DNA of 64,000 bases from Pseudomonas sp. HOU2 (GCF_040729435.1 NZ_CP160398.1:5437001-5501000); one strand, 5' to 3'. Shown: positions 27,470 to 36,798, counted from the first letter of the stretch. The notes: generated by a model from the sequence alone, not told the origin. Made by a program: numbers and translations.

Positions 27470-27970
27470 ATGAATCCCATGCTGCCCCGCAGACCCGGCT
27501 TTTTCGAGCATTACGAAGAGTTGATCGGCACCTGGACCCGGCGCCTGCGCAATCGTGCGCAGGCCGAGGATCTGGCGCACGACACCTTTGTGCGGGTGCT
27601 TGAATCCGATTCGGCAGCAGTGCAGCAGCCACGGGCGTATCTGCACCAGACCGCACGCAACATTGCGGTCGATGGTTATCGGCGTGAGGATCGGCGGGAA
27701 GCCATGGAGTCGCAGGCGATCGATCACAGTGTGTCGTCCACCGGCGACCCGGAGCATTACATGCAGGCGATCCAGTTGGCCGACTCCATCGAACGGGCGC
27801 TGCAGGAACTGCCGCTCAACTGCCGGAAGATTTTCGTCTGGCAGAAGATCGAAGGGCTGACGCAGGCGGAAATCGCCGAACGCCTCGGGCTGTCGAGGAA
27901 CATGGTCGAAAAGTATATGATCCGCACCCTGCGCCACTTGCGCGATCGCCTTGACGGCATGCAGTCATGA
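27470..27970 (+). CDS. fecI: ECF sigma factor, FecI type
   Basis: 166-residue extracytoplasmic-function sigma factor. Region 2 contains NRAQAEDLAHDTFVRVLES with the typical DL..DTF signature, and region 4 ends in GLTQAEIAERLGLSRNMVEKYM, a helix-turn-helix for the -35 element. It is the first gene of a sigma / anti-sigma / receptor cascade with fecR and fecA directly downstream. Transcription of fecA is expected when ferric citrate binds FecA and the signal passes through FecR. A candidate Fur box lies just upstream. The gap to fecR is 40 bases. Confidence 0.93.
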   Translation: MNPMLPRRPGFFEHYEELIGTWTRRLRNRAQAEDLAHDTFVRVLESDSAAVQQPRAYLHQTARNIAVDGYRREDRREAMESQAIDHSVSSTGDPEHYMQAIQLADSIERALQELPLNCRKIFVWQKIEGLTQAEIAERLGLSRNMVEKYMIRTLRHLRDRLDGMQS

Positions 27971-28010
27971 GCGGTCGCCGCTTTTCATCCCCAGCCCGAC
28001 AGGACATTCC

Positions 28011-28994
28011 ATGATGGATACCCGTGATTGTGCGTGCGGGCAAACAACGGTGCGCGATGAAGCGGCACGCTGGTTTGTGCGTCTGCAGGAGCCGCTGATC
28101 AGCGCCGACGAACAGCAGCGTTTCGACGTCTGGCTGAACCAGCATCCGCAACACCGTGACGAATTCCAGTTGCTGCAAGGCTTGTGGACGGCGGCGGATC
28201 TGCTGCCGGCGCCACGCCTCAAGGCCCTCGTCGAAACCCCGCCAGACCGCCGCGAGCGTCGTCCGCTGCTGCGCTATGCCGTGGCAGCCAGTGTGCTGGC
28301 GGTGGCGCTCGGCCTCGGTTTGTTCAGTGGTTTGAATCATCCGGATGGCTATAGCGCCGAGTTCGCAACGGCGCTGGGTGAGCGCAAACATGTGGCGCTG
28401 CCGGACGGATCGGTGATCGACCTGAACAGCCGCAGCCGTCTGCAGGTGCGTTATGAGAAGGATCGCCGGCTTATCGAACTGTCCGAAGGCGAGGCGATGT
28501 TCAGCGTTCAGCACGACACCGCGCGCCCGTTCGTGGTCGAGGCCGGCAGTGGCAAGATCACCGTAACCGGTACGCGGTTCGACGTGCGCCGCGATGTCAC
28601 GCAAACCCGGGTCGCGGTGGAGCAGGGCACGGTCAAGGTGCAGGGGCGCACTGCGCCGGACGACCAATTCATCAACCTGACCGCGGGCCTCGGCACACAT
28701 GTCGATGCCGAAGGCAAAGTCGCTGCCGCCTACGCGGTCAACCCCGCCGAACTGACGGCGTGGCGCAGCGGCAAACTGGTGTTCAACGACGCCAGCCTCA
28801 GCGAGGTAGTAGCCGAAGTCTCGCGTTATCGTGACAAGCCGCTGACGGTCAGCAACCCGGCCGTGGCCAGTCTGCGCCTGACCAGCGTGTTCAAATCCGA
28901 CAACACCGACGCCTTGCTCAAGGCCCTGCCAAACATCCTGCCGGTGGCCGTCCGCACCCTGGCCGATGGTAGTCAGGAAATAATTTCAAAATAA
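28011..28994 (+). CDS. fecR: Transmembrane anti-sigma/sensor protein FecR
   Basis: 327 residues. The cytoplasmic N-terminal domain (DUF4880, residues 1-75) has the family pattern EAARWFVRLQEP and FDVWLNQHPQHRDEF. One membrane segment lies at about 85-107, and the periplasmic FecR domain has LPDGSVIDLNSRSRLQV and the C-terminal STN-like part that touches FecA. It relays the ferric-siderophore signal from the receptor to the sigma factor FecI. Two ATG codons occur in tandem (28011 and 28014); the first is used. Its stop is 98 bases before fecA, so fecA may have its own FecI-dependent promoter. Confidence 0.93.
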   Translation: MMDTRDCACGQTTVRDEAARWFVRLQEPLISADEQQRFDVWLNQHPQHRDEFQLLQGLWTAADLLPAPRLKALVETPPDRRERRPLLRYAVAASVLAVALGLGLFSGLNHPDGYSAEFATALGERKHVALPDGSVIDLNSRSRLQVRYEKDRRLIELSEGEAMFSVQHDTARPFVVEAGSGKITVTGTRFDVRRDVTQTRVAVEQGTVKVQGRTAPDDQFINLTAGLGTHVDAEGKVAAAYAVNPAELTAWRSGKLVFNDASLSEVVAEVSRYRDKPLTVSNPAVASLRLTSVFKSDNTDALLKALPNILPVAVRTLADGSQEIISK

Positions 28995-29092
28995 CATTCA
29001 GGTTTTTTTCGAGTTCATCGTCTTCCTGTTCAACTGCAACTGGTTTGCATTAACAGACGCACACTCTTGCGCTCCACAGGACTACGTTCGAC

Positions 29093-31516
29093 GTGAAAAA
29101 CACCTCAGCCCACAACAAAAAATCCCCTTGGTTACCGCTGGCCCTGGCGCTGGCGGTCAACGCTGCCATGCCACTGGCGTATGCCGCCGACGCCATTCAT
29201 ATCCGCGCCCAGCCGCTGGGCCAGGCTCTGAGTGAACTGGGCCAGCAAACGTCGTTGCAAGTGTTTTTCAGCCCGGAACTGGTGGCCGGCAAACAGGCTC
29301 CAGCGGTCGATGGTGACATTTCCCCGGAGCAGGCACTGCGCCAGTTGCTCCAGGGCAGTGGCCTGGATTATCAGATCAACGAAGGCTCGGTGACCCTGTC
29401 GCCGGCCGCAACTGCCGCCAGCAACGGCCCGCTGGAACTCGGCGTGACCGACATCAAAGTGGTCGGCGACTGGCTCGGTGACGCTGACGCCGCCGTGGTG
29501 CAGAACCACCCGGGCGCACGCACGGTGATCCGCCGCGAAGCCATGGTCGAGCAGGGCGCGATGAACGTCAGTGACGTGCTCAAGCGCGTGCCCGGTGTGC
29601 AGGTGCAGGACTCCAACGGCACCGGCGGCAGCGACATCGCGCTGAACGTCGGCGTGCGGGGCCTGACTTCGCGCCTGTCGCCACGCTCCACGGTGCTGAT
29701 CGACGGCGTGCCCGCTGCGTTTGCGCCGTACGGCCAGCCGCAGCTGTCGATGGCGCCGATCTCCTCGGGCAATCTCGACAGCATCGACGTGGTACGCGGC
29801 GCCGGTTCCGTGCGTTACGGCCCGCAAAACGTCGGCGGGGTGATCAACTTCGTCACCCGCGCCATCCCGGAAAAAGCTACCGGGGAAATCGGCACCACCC
29901 TGGAAACCACCCGTTACGGCGGCTGGAAGCACATCGACACGGCGTTTCTCGGCGGTACTGCCGATAACGGCATGGGCGTGGCGCTGCTGTACTCCGGGGT
30001 CAACGGCAACGGTTACCGCGAACGCAACAACGGCAACGACATCGACGACGTGCTGCTCAAGACCCATTGGGCGCCGACCGATCAGGATGATTTCAGCCTC
30101 AACTTCCATTACTACGACGCCAGCGCCGACATGCCCGGCGGCCTGACGCAGAAGCAGTACGACGACAAGCCGTACGACTCGGTGCGCGACTACGACAACT
30201 TCAGCGGTCGGCGCAAAGACGTGTCATTCAAGTGGATCCGCCAGATCGACGAGCGCACCCAGGCAGAAATTCTCACCTACTACACCGACAGCTTTCGCGG
30301 CAGCACCATCGCCGCCCGCGACCAGAAAACCCTCAGCTCGTACCCGCGTTCCTACTACACCCTGGGTGTCGAGCCGCGAGTGTCGCGGGTGTTTGACGTC
30401 GGCCCGACCACTCAGGAAGTCAGCGTCGGTTATCGCTACCTGAAAGAGGCGATGCACGAGCAGTCGAGCCGTCTGGCGCTGGTCAACAATCAGCCGGTGG
30501 TCACCCCGACGTCCGACGGCCATGTGTTCCAGGACCGCACCGGCGGCACCGAGGCCAACTCGGTGTACGTCGACAACAAGGTCGACGTCGGCAACTGGAC
30601 CATCACCCCCGGCATTCGCTTCGAGCACATCAGCACCGACTGGCATGACCGCGCCGTGCTCGACACCGCAGGCAAACGCGTGCCGGAGAAAAACCGCAGC
30701 ATCGAAAGCAACGAACCGCTGCCGGCGCTGAGCGTGATGTATCACCTGTCGGACGCGTGGAAACTGTTCGCCAACTACGAAACTTCGTTCGGCAGCCTGC
30801 AGTATTTCCAGCTCGGCCAGGGCGGCTCGGGTGACCAGACCGCCAACGGCCTGGAACCTGAAAAAGCCAAGACCTACGAGATCGGCACGCGCTACAACGA
30901 TGACGTGTGGGGCGGGGAAGTGACGTTGTTCTACATCGACTTCGATGACGAGTTGCAATACATCAGCAACGATGTCGGCTGGACCAACCTCGGCGCGACC
31001 AAGCACCAGGGCATTGAGGCGTCGGTGCATTACGACATGGCGGCGCTCGATCCGCGTCTCGACGGTCTGACCGCCAACGCCGGTTTCACCTACACCCGCG
31101 CCACCTACGAAGGCGAGATTCCGGGCTTCAAGGGCCGTGATCTGCCGTTCTATTCGCGGCAGGTGGCAACCGTGGGCTTGCGCTACGACGTCAACCGCTG
31201 GACCTACAACATCGACGGTTTCGCTCAATCGAAACAGCGCTCGCCGGGCACCGGGGTCAACGCCGATGGCAGCTTCAACGGCAACTACATCACCGAAGGC
31301 ACGGCCGACGGGCAGTACGGCGACATCCCGGGTTACGTGACCTGGAACGTGCGCGGCGGGTATGACTTCGGGCCACAGGTGTCGAACCTGAAACTCGGCG
31401 CCGGGGTGAAAAATGTCTTCGACAAGCAGTATTTCACCCGTTCCAGCGACAACAACTCGGGGATGTATGTCGGTGCGCCACGGACGTTCTTTGTGCAGGC
31501 CAGCGTCGGCTTCTGA
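29093..31516 (+). CDS. fecA: TonB-dependent ferric citrate receptor FecA
   Basis: 807-residue outer-membrane receptor. The signal peptide ends near residue 32 (PLAYAADA). The N-terminal signalling (STN) domain spans ~33-110 and marks a transducer that activates FecR/FecI. The plug follows, with VVGDWLGDADAAVVQNHPGA and RSTVLIDGVPAAFAPYGQP, then DMPGGL and WTITPGIRFEHI in the barrel and a C-terminal Phe. These segments match E. coli FecA closely, much more than generic siderophore receptors, so Fe(III)-dicitrate is the probable ligand. The start is GTG 29093 with AGGA about 12 bases upstream, an unusual start codon but the only one compatible with the signal peptide. No fecBCDE transport genes follow. 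Confidence 0.9.
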   Translation: MKNTSAHNKKSPWLPLALALAVNAAMPLAYAADAIHIRAQPLGQALSELGQQTSLQVFFSPELVAGKQAPAVDGDISPEQALRQLLQGSGLDYQINEGSVTLSPAATAASNGPLELGVTDIKVVGDWLGDADAAVVQNHPGARTVIRREAMVEQGAMNVSDVLKRVPGVQVQDSNGTGGSDIALNVGVRGLTSRLSPRSTVLIDGVPAAFAPYGQPQLSMAPISSGNLDSIDVVRGAGSVRYGPQNVGGVINFVTRAIPEKATGEIGTTLETTRYGGWKHIDTAFLGGTADNGMGVALLYSGVNGNGYRERNNGNDIDDVLLKTHWAPTDQDDFSLNFHYYDASADMPGGLTQKQYDDKPYDSVRDYDNFSGRRKDVSFKWIRQIDERTQAEILTYYTDSFRGSTIAARDQKTLSSYPRSYYTLGVEPRVSRVFDVGPTTQEVSVGYRYLKEAMHEQSSRLALVNNQPVVTPTSDGHVFQDRTGGTEANSVYVDNKVDVGNWTITPGIRFEHISTDWHDRAVLDTAGKRVPEKNRSIESNEPLPALSVMYHLSDAWKLFANYETSFGSLQYFQLGQGGSGDQTANGLEPEKAKTYEIGTRYNDDVWGGEVTLFYIDFDDELQYISNDVGWTNLGATKHQGIEASVHYDMAALDPRLDGLTANAGFTYTRATYEGEIPGFKGRDLPFYSRQVATVGLRYDVNRWTYNIDGFAQSKQRSPGTGVNADGSFNGNYITEGTADGQYGDIPGYVTWNVRGGYDFGPQVSNLKLGAGVKNVFDKQYFTRSSDNNSGMYVGAPRTFFVQASVGF

Positions 31517-31527
31517 TAACGCCTGAC

Positions 31528-31622
31528 CTGTGGCGAGGGAGCTTGCTCCCGCTGGACTGCGCAGCAGGCCCGATTTTTTGGGGTCGCTTCGCAACCCGGC
31601 GGGAGCAAGCTCCCTCGCCACA
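31528..31622. repeat. Inverted repeat pair (TGTGGCGAGGGAGCTTGCTCC class)
   Basis: Arms CTGTGGCGAGGGAGCTTGCT and complement flank a ~45-base centre, between convergent fecA and the MFS gene. The same class occurs once more, at 44784-44938. Confidence 0.85.
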
Positions 31623-31632
31623 ATGATGGGGT

Positions 31633-32784
31633 TCAGACCTTGAGGACTTTGCCGCCGATCGCCACGGCTACCAACAGCAGCGCCATCAACCCGAAAGCAA
31701 AACTCAGACTGCTGGCATGCGCAACAAAGCCGATCACCGCCGGCCCCGCCAGAATCCCCGCGTAACCCAAGGTGGTAATGGCTGGCACTGCGATGCTTTC
31801 CGGCATCACCGTCTGCTTGCCCACCGCCGTGTACAGCACCGGCACGATGTTCGAACAGCCGGCGCCGACCAGCGCATACCCCAGCAGCGCCGCTTCCCAG
31901 CTCGGGGCGAAGGTCGCCAGAAACAGACCTGCCGCCGCCAACAGCCCGCCGAACAGAATGACCCGCGTGGCGCCGACACTGCGCACGATCCGGTCACCCA
32001 GCAAGCGTCCGGCCGTCATGGTCAGGGCAAATGCGGCGTAACCCAAACCCGCATACGCCGTGTCGATCCCGCGTTCCTGCGCGAGGAACACCGCGCTCCA
32101 GTCCAGCGCCGCGCCTTCGGTGAGGAACACGATGAAGCACATCCCGCCGATGAACAGCACAATGCCGTGGGGAATCGCGAACGCCGGCCCGGAACTTTCA
32201 CTGCCGTACGGCAACATGTGCGGCACCGCTTTGAACAGCGCACCGATCAACACCGCCACCACCACCAGCATCGCCGCCAGCGGCGTCAGCCCGAGGCCGA
32301 GCAGGGCACTGACACCCGCTGCGCCGACAATCCCGCCAAGGCTGAACAGGCCATGAAACCCCGACATCATATTTTTGCCGCTGGCCCGCTCGACAATCAC
32401 CGCTTGCAGGTTCACGGTCGAGTCCACCGTGCCGAGCCCGGCGCCGAACATGAACAGCGCGGCGATCAGCGCCGGTATCGACGACACCGTCGCCAGCAAC
32501 GGCAGCGCCGCGCAAATCAGCAGGGTGCCGCCGGTGGCGACTTTGCGGCAGCCGAAGCGCGTGGCGAGAATACCCGCCAGCGGCATCGCCAGAATCGAGC
32601 CGACTCCCAGGCACAACAGCAACAGGCCCAGCGTGCCTTCATCGAGTCCAGCCCGGGCCTTGGCGTACGGCACCAGCGGCGCCCACGCGGCAATCCCGAG
32701 GCCGGCGATGAAAAAAGCGATGCGCGTCGACATCTGTTGCAGGCGTCCGGGGACGAAGGTGTCTTGGGGGTTGAGGCTGGTCAT
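31633..32784 (-). CDS. MFS transporter, YbjJ-like
   Basis: 383-residue major facilitator protein with 11-12 predicted membrane segments. The pattern GLGIAAWAPLVPYAKARAGLDEGTLGLLLL at the start of helices 1-2 (quoted here in part: AAWAPLVPYAKARAGL) is typical of the YbjJ-like group, often annotated as sugar or fucose-permease-like transporters of unknown substrate. ATG 32784 has AAGGA at 6 bases, so it is preferred over longer in-frame extensions, which run into repeat sequence. No regulator or metabolic gene is adjacent to hint at the substrate. Confidence 0.85.
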   Translation of the reverse strand: MTSLNPQDTFVPGRLQQMSTRIAFFIAGLGIAAWAPLVPYAKARAGLDEGTLGLLLLCLGVGSILAMPLAGILATRFGCRKVATGGTLLICAALPLLATVSSIPALIAALFMFGAGLGTVDSTVNLQAVIVERASGKNMMSGFHGLFSLGGIVGAAGVSALLGLGLTPLAAMLVVVAVLIGALFKAVPHMLPYGSESSGPAFAIPHGIVLFIGGMCFIVFLTEGAALDWSAVFLAQERGIDTAYAGLGYAAFALTMTAGRLLGDRIVRSVGATRVILFGGLLAAAGLFLATFAPSWEAALLGYALVGAGCSNIVPVLYTAVGKQTVMPESIAVPAITTLGYAGILAGPAVIGFVAHASSLSFAFGLMALLLVAVAIGGKVLKV

Positions 32785-32880
32785 ATCGATCCTTGGCAAA
32801 AAACGTCGCGTCCCCGAATGACAGTGATAGCGCGTCGAGGTTCGATCGCAGGTCTCGGGGCGGTGCAATCGACATCCTAA

Positions 32881-33109
32881 CCTGTGGCAGCGAGCTTGCC
32901 CGCGAATGCGGTGGTTCAGGCAATGAATATGGCGACTGACACGCCGCTTTCGCGAGCAAGCTCGCTCCCACATTGGATGACCGGTGTTCACAACTGCCCG
33001 TTCTGTGCAGAACCCTGTGGGAGCGGGCTTGCCCGCGATTGCGGTGGTTCAGGCAATGAATATGACGGCTGACAAACCGCTTTCGCGAGCAGGCTCACTC
33101 CTACAGGGG
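32881..33109. repeat. REP-type repeat cluster, two inverted pairs
   Basis: Four half-elements of the GTGGGAGCGGGC class: CTGTGGCAGCGAGCTTGCCC, its inverse GCGAGCAAGCTCGCTCCCAC, then GTGGGAGCGGGCTTGCCCGC and GCGAGCAGGCTCACTCCTAC. They share the internal spacer motif GCGGTGGTTCAGGCAATGAATATG, cited here only as GCGGTGGTTCAGGC, so the two pairs are a tandem duplication. They fill most of the 371-base gap between the divergent MFS and DapF-like genes. Confidence 0.88.
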
Positions 33110-33155
33110 ATCGCGGTTTACAGTGATGGCTTCGACAAGGTGAGTGAGGCCGGTG

Positions 33156-34136
33156 ATGACGCAGTTCTACGATGCGCGGGGCAATATTTACGGGGTGGTT
33201 TCGCCTGAGGCGCTTCGCGAGGCGGGGATCGATTTGCCGAACGATGCCGCGCAGTGTGCTGTGTCGAGACCGGCATGGAGTCGCGCAGCCATTGCGCTGT
33301 GCTGCGACTGGCCCGAAGGGCAGCGTCCAGCGGGGAGCAAATCCCATCGCAGCGATGGCCTGCTGATCGGCCCGTTCCAGGCAGCGCCGCCGTTCGACGT
33401 GCTGATCGTCAACACCGACGGCACCTTGGCCGAGCGCAGCGGCAATGGCCTGACGATCTTTTCCCAGGCGTTGCTGGAGCAGGGGCTGATGCCGGCGGAA
33501 GGGGTGGCGCTGCGAGTGCATCACGACAAGGGTGACGCTGTGGAAACCTCGGTCAAACCGGCTGAAATCGAAGGTGACAGCGGCTTCTGGCTGGACCTCG
33601 GTCAACCGGTCTTCGGGCCGTCGGCGGTGAATGCGCAGAATATTGAAAGTCGCGAGTTCAACGGGCGTGAAGTGAGCCATGTAGAACCCTTGGCCCAGCT
33701 CGATCCTGCGTGGCAGCACAGCCAGTTCGTGCGCATCGGCAACCCGCATTGCGTGACCTTGCTCACCGACGTTGCCGCGTTGCCGAGCAACCCGCAAATG
33801 CGCGAATCGCCCTGGGCTGAAGGCCTGACCCGAATCGCCTACGCCATGCCGACTGGCGCCGGCCAGCCATGCCCGGCGGGCGTCAATCTGCAATGTGCCG
33901 CGCTTGAGTCAGCGCAGCGCATCGTCGCCCGCGTGTTCGAGCGTGGCGAAGGGCCGACGGCATCTTCAGGCACCAGTGCCGGTGCGGTGGCCTGCGCAGC
34001 ATGGGCGGTGGGTTGGGTGGCGAGCGGCGAAGTGCACGTCGTCATGCCGGGCGGGACGGCGCCGGTGTTGCTTGAAGAAGAGCAGGGCGAATTGGTGCGG
34101 GTCAGGCTGTTTGGTACGGCGCGATTGATCGACTGA
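33156..34136 (+). CDS. DapF-family (diaminopimelate epimerase fold) protein lacking both catalytic Cys
   Basis: 326 residues with the two-lobed DapF/PLP-independent racemase fold. The first active-site motif reads ERSGNGL (Ser95 where DapF has Cys in CGNG). The second reads RGEGPTASSGTSAGA (Ser271 where DapF has Cys in ACGTG). The substrate-binding IGNPHCV pattern is kept. Without the two cysteines a normal two-base epimerisation is unlikely, so this is a paralogue of unknown function rather than DapF itself. The start is ATG 33156, with GTGAGG at 6 bases. It has no operon partner; repeats surround it on both sides. Confidence 0.8.
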   Translation: MTQFYDARGNIYGVVSPEALREAGIDLPNDAAQCAVSRPAWSRAAIALCCDWPEGQRPAGSKSHRSDGLLIGPFQAAPPFDVLIVNTDGTLAERSGNGLTIFSQALLEQGLMPAEGVALRVHHDKGDAVETSVKPAEIEGDSGFWLDLGQPVFGPSAVNAQNIESREFNGREVSHVEPLAQLDPAWQHSQFVRIGNPHCVTLLTDVAALPSNPQMRESPWAEGLTRIAYAMPTGAGQPCPAGVNLQCAALESAQRIVARVFERGEGPTASSGTSAGAVACAAWAVGWVASGEVHVVMPGGTAPVLLEEEQGELVRVRLFGTARLID

Positions 34137-34147
34137 ACCGGCTAACG

Positions 34148-34245
34148 CCTTCGCTGGCAAGCCAGCTCCCACAGAGTTATATGGTGAACACAAATCACGC
34201 GTTCACTGCTGAATACTGTGGGAGCTGGCTTGCCAGCGATGAGGC
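34148..34245. repeat. REP-type inverted pair (CGCTGGCAAGCCAGCTCCCAC)
   Basis: Half-elements in outward orientation: CGCTGGCAAGCCAGCTCCCAC first, then GTGGGAGCTGGCTTGCCAGCG. It lies between the convergent DapF-like gene and codA. Confidence 0.85.
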
Positions 34246-34264
34246 CATCAGCCTGACAACCATT

Positions 34265-35512
34265 TCAGATCTGTCCGCCGCTGAACTCCACCACCGGCAT
34301 CTGCCGCTGCATCAGCACCTTGCCGCCGCGAATCGAATACAACGGCAAGCCTTGGCTGCGAATAACCTCGTAATCGCTGTCCGCCGACAGAATCAGCAGG
34401 TTCGCCGGGCGCCCCTCTACCAGGCCATAACGCTCGCCCAGGTGCATGGCCTTGGCACTGTTGTCGGTGACCAGATCCAGCGCGTTCTGCAGGTTGCGGT
34501 AACCGAGCATGTGGCAGATGTGCAACCCGGCTTCCAACACGCGCAGGATGTTGCCGTTGCCCAGCGGGTACCACGGATCGACGATCGAGTCCTGGCCAAA
34601 ACACACGTTCATCCCGGCTTCGAGCAATTCATTCACACGGGTCACGCCACGGCGTTTCGGGAAGTTGTCGAAACGTCCCTGCAGGTGAATGCTTTCGGTC
34701 GGGCACGAAACAAAACTGATCCCGGAGTGCCCGAGCAGGCGGAACAGTTTGGCGCAGTAGGCGTTGTCGTAAGAACCCATTGCCGTGGTGTGGCTGGCGG
34801 TGACCCGCGCGCCCATGTCGCGGCTGCGTGCCTCTTCGGCGAGCACTTCGAGAAAGCGTGAGTGCGGGTCGTCGGTCTCGTCGCAATGCACATCCACCAG
34901 GCACCCGGTGCGCTCGGCCAGATCCATCAGAAACTTCACCGAACTGACGCCCTGATCACGGGTGTACTCGAAATGTGGAATGCCGCCAACCACGTCGGCG
35001 CCCATGCGAATCGCTTCTTCCATCAGCTCGCGACCGTTGCGGAACGACTCGATGCCTTCCTGCGGGAACGCGACGATTTGCAGGTCAATCAGGTGCCGGG
35101 TTTCTTCGCGCACTTCGAGCATCGCCTTGAGTGCGGTGAGTTGCGGGTCGGTAACGTCGACGTGGGTGCGCACGTGCTGGATGCCGTGGGCGGCCAGGGC
35201 CTGGATGGTCTTTTTGGCGCGGGTTTTGGTGTCCTCTTCGGTGATGGTGACCTTGCGCTCACCCCAGCACTCGATGCCCTCGAACAGCGTGCCACTCATG
35301 TTCCAGCGCGGTTCGCCAGCGGTGAGGGTGGCGTCGAGGTGGATGTGCGGCTCGACGAAGGGCGGCACCACCAGATTGCCGCCGGCGTCGAGGTCGCCGG
35401 GGTTGAGGGTCGGGGCTTCGGTCTGGCGGCCGATGCTGCGGATCAGGCCGTCTTCCAGGTGCAATTCGTGCAAACCGTCCTGGTTGCGCAGTCGGGCGTT
35501 GATGATGTGCAT
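34265..35512 (-). CDS. codA: Cytosine deaminase (CodA-type amidohydrolase)
   Basis: 415-residue metal-dependent hydrolase that converts cytosine to uracil and ammonia in the cytoplasm, for pyrimidine salvage. The metal ligands EPHIHLD (His56, His58), the catalytic region VDVHCDE, ASHTTAMGSYDNAY and the late Asp in CFGQDSIVDPWYPLGN align with E. coli CodA. One active-site neighbour differs: the residue after the metal-binding Asp is Ser where E. coli has Asp314, a position known to tune substrate preference. ATG 35512 has AAGGA at 7 bases. It lies 14 bases downstream of codB, so codBA is an operon. Isoguanine or a related base could be a better substrate; the sequence alone does not say. Confidence 0.9.
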   Translation of the reverse strand: MHIINARLRNQDGLHELHLEDGLIRSIGRQTEAPTLNPGDLDAGGNLVVPPFVEPHIHLDATLTAGEPRWNMSGTLFEGIECWGERKVTITEEDTKTRAKKTIQALAAHGIQHVRTHVDVTDPQLTALKAMLEVREETRHLIDLQIVAFPQEGIESFRNGRELMEEAIRMGADVVGGIPHFEYTRDQGVSSVKFLMDLAERTGCLVDVHCDETDDPHSRFLEVLAEEARSRDMGARVTASHTTAMGSYDNAYCAKLFRLLGHSGISFVSCPTESIHLQGRFDNFPKRRGVTRVNELLEAGMNVCFGQDSIVDPWYPLGNGNILRVLEAGLHICHMLGYRNLQNALDLVTDNSAKAMHLGERYGLVEGRPANLLILSADSDYEVIRSQGLPLYSIRGGKVLMQRQMPVVEFSGGQI

Positions 35513-35526
35513 CAGGCGAATCCTTC

Positions 35527-36798
35527 TTATAGGTCTTGTAATGGCACGGTGGCGCGACGGGCGCCGAGCAGGCCGGTGACGATGACATACGTTAGCGCGG
35601 CGGCGGCAATCCCTACCAGCGGCGCGACCCACGGCGAGTGGAACGCCGCGAGCGTACCGACCGCGTAAGCCCCCAGCCCCGGCCAGTTGAACGCCGGCAG
35701 CCGTGCGTCGGCCAGACGCGGATAACGCCCACGCCAGCGGAAGAAAAAGTCGGCCATGATCACCCCGCCAATCGGCGGAATCACCGTGCCCAGCAGAATC
35801 AGGTACGGCACCAGCATGTCATACATGCCCAGCAGCGCGAGCAGGGTGCCGATCACCGCACCTGCGAGGGTCACGGTCTTGCGCCGTCCGGTGCGCAGCA
35901 GGTTGCAGCCGGCGACGGCGAAGTTGTAGATGGTGTTGTCCTGGGTGCTCCAGATATTCAGTAACAGCATGGCCATCGCGGCCATGGCGAAACCTTGCAG
36001 CAGCAACACTTCAACCACGTCGGGCTGCTGATAGACGATCGCACCGTAGGCGCCGATCAGCACCATCAGGCCATTGCCGATGAAAAATCCGATCAGGCTG
36101 GCCAACACGGCAACCCGTGCCGAGCGTGAGAAGCGGGTCCAGTTGGTCGCCTGGGTCGCGCCGCTGACGAAGGTGCCGAACACCAGCGTGATCGCGGTCG
36201 ACCAGTCCAGCGAACCCGTCGGCACCACGCTGAGCAAACCATCGAGGCCACCGACTTTTACCGTCGCGACCCACATCGACAGCATCAGCAGCAACATCAT
36301 CGCTGGCACTGCGATGTACGACAGAATCTCCAGGCCGCGATAGCCGACATACGCCGTGGCGCAGAACACCAGGCCGAACAGCACCATCAAACCGAGCACC
36401 GTGCCTTGCTCCAGTTCGAAGTATTTGCCCAGCACCACCGCCGCCGTCGCGGTGCCCCAGGCGTACCAGCCGATCTGGGTGAAACCGAGGATCAGGTCGC
36501 TGAGCTTGCTGCCGACTTCACCAAAACAGAAGCGCCCCATCAGTACCGAGTTGAGACCGCTCTTGAAGGCGATATAACCCAGCCCCGCCGCATACAGTCC
36601 GAGCAGCAAGTTACCGACGACGATCACCGCCATCATCTCGCCAAAACTGAACGCCACACCGAGCTTGCCGCCGGCGAACATGGTTGCGGTGAAAAACGTG
36701 AAACCGAGCAACACCATGGCGGTTGAGGCCAGACCTTTGCGGGCATGCATCGGCACTTCGCTGAGCGGGTAGTCGTTGCCGGGGTCGTTCTGCGTCAT
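35527..36798 (-). CDS. codB: Cytosine permease CodB
   Basis: 423-residue NCS1-family transporter with 12 predicted transmembrane segments. Family features include LLGFTFFTATMFAGGKLG near the N-terminus, FTQIGWYAWG in helix 3-4, LLNIWSTQDNTIYN in helix 8 and TVIPPIGGVIMADFF near the end; all match E. coli CodB. It imports cytosine with a cation. ATG 36798 follows AAGGA with 6-base spacing. It is the first gene of the codBA operon. The 137 bases upstream hold no recognisable operator. Confidence 0.92.
   Translation of the reverse strand: MTQNDPGNDYPLSEVPMHARKGLASTAMVLLGFTFFTATMFAGGKLGVAFSFGEMMAVIVVGNLLLGLYAAGLGYIAFKSGLNSVLMGRFCFGEVGSKLSDLILGFTQIGWYAWGTATAAVVLGKYFELEQGTVLGLMVLFGLVFCATAYVGYRGLEILSYIAVPAMMLLLMLSMWVATVKVGGLDGLLSVVPTGSLDWSTAITLVFGTFVSGATQATNWTRFSRSARVAVLASLIGFFIGNGLMVLIGAYGAIVYQQPDVVEVLLLQGFAMAAMAMLLLNIWSTQDNTIYNFAVAGCNLLRTGRRKTVTLAGAVIGTLLALLGMYDMLVPYLILLGTVIPPIGGVIMADFFFRWRGRYPRLADARLPAFNWPGLGAYAVGTLAAFHSPWVAPLVGIAAAALTYVIVTGLLGARRATVPLQDL

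Noticed and set aside
28977..29023. FecI-type promoter before fecA (GAAAAT, later CGTC)
   Set aside because: GAAAAT resembles the E. coli fecA -35 box, but no -10 with suitable spacing follows; CGTC at 29020 is too far.
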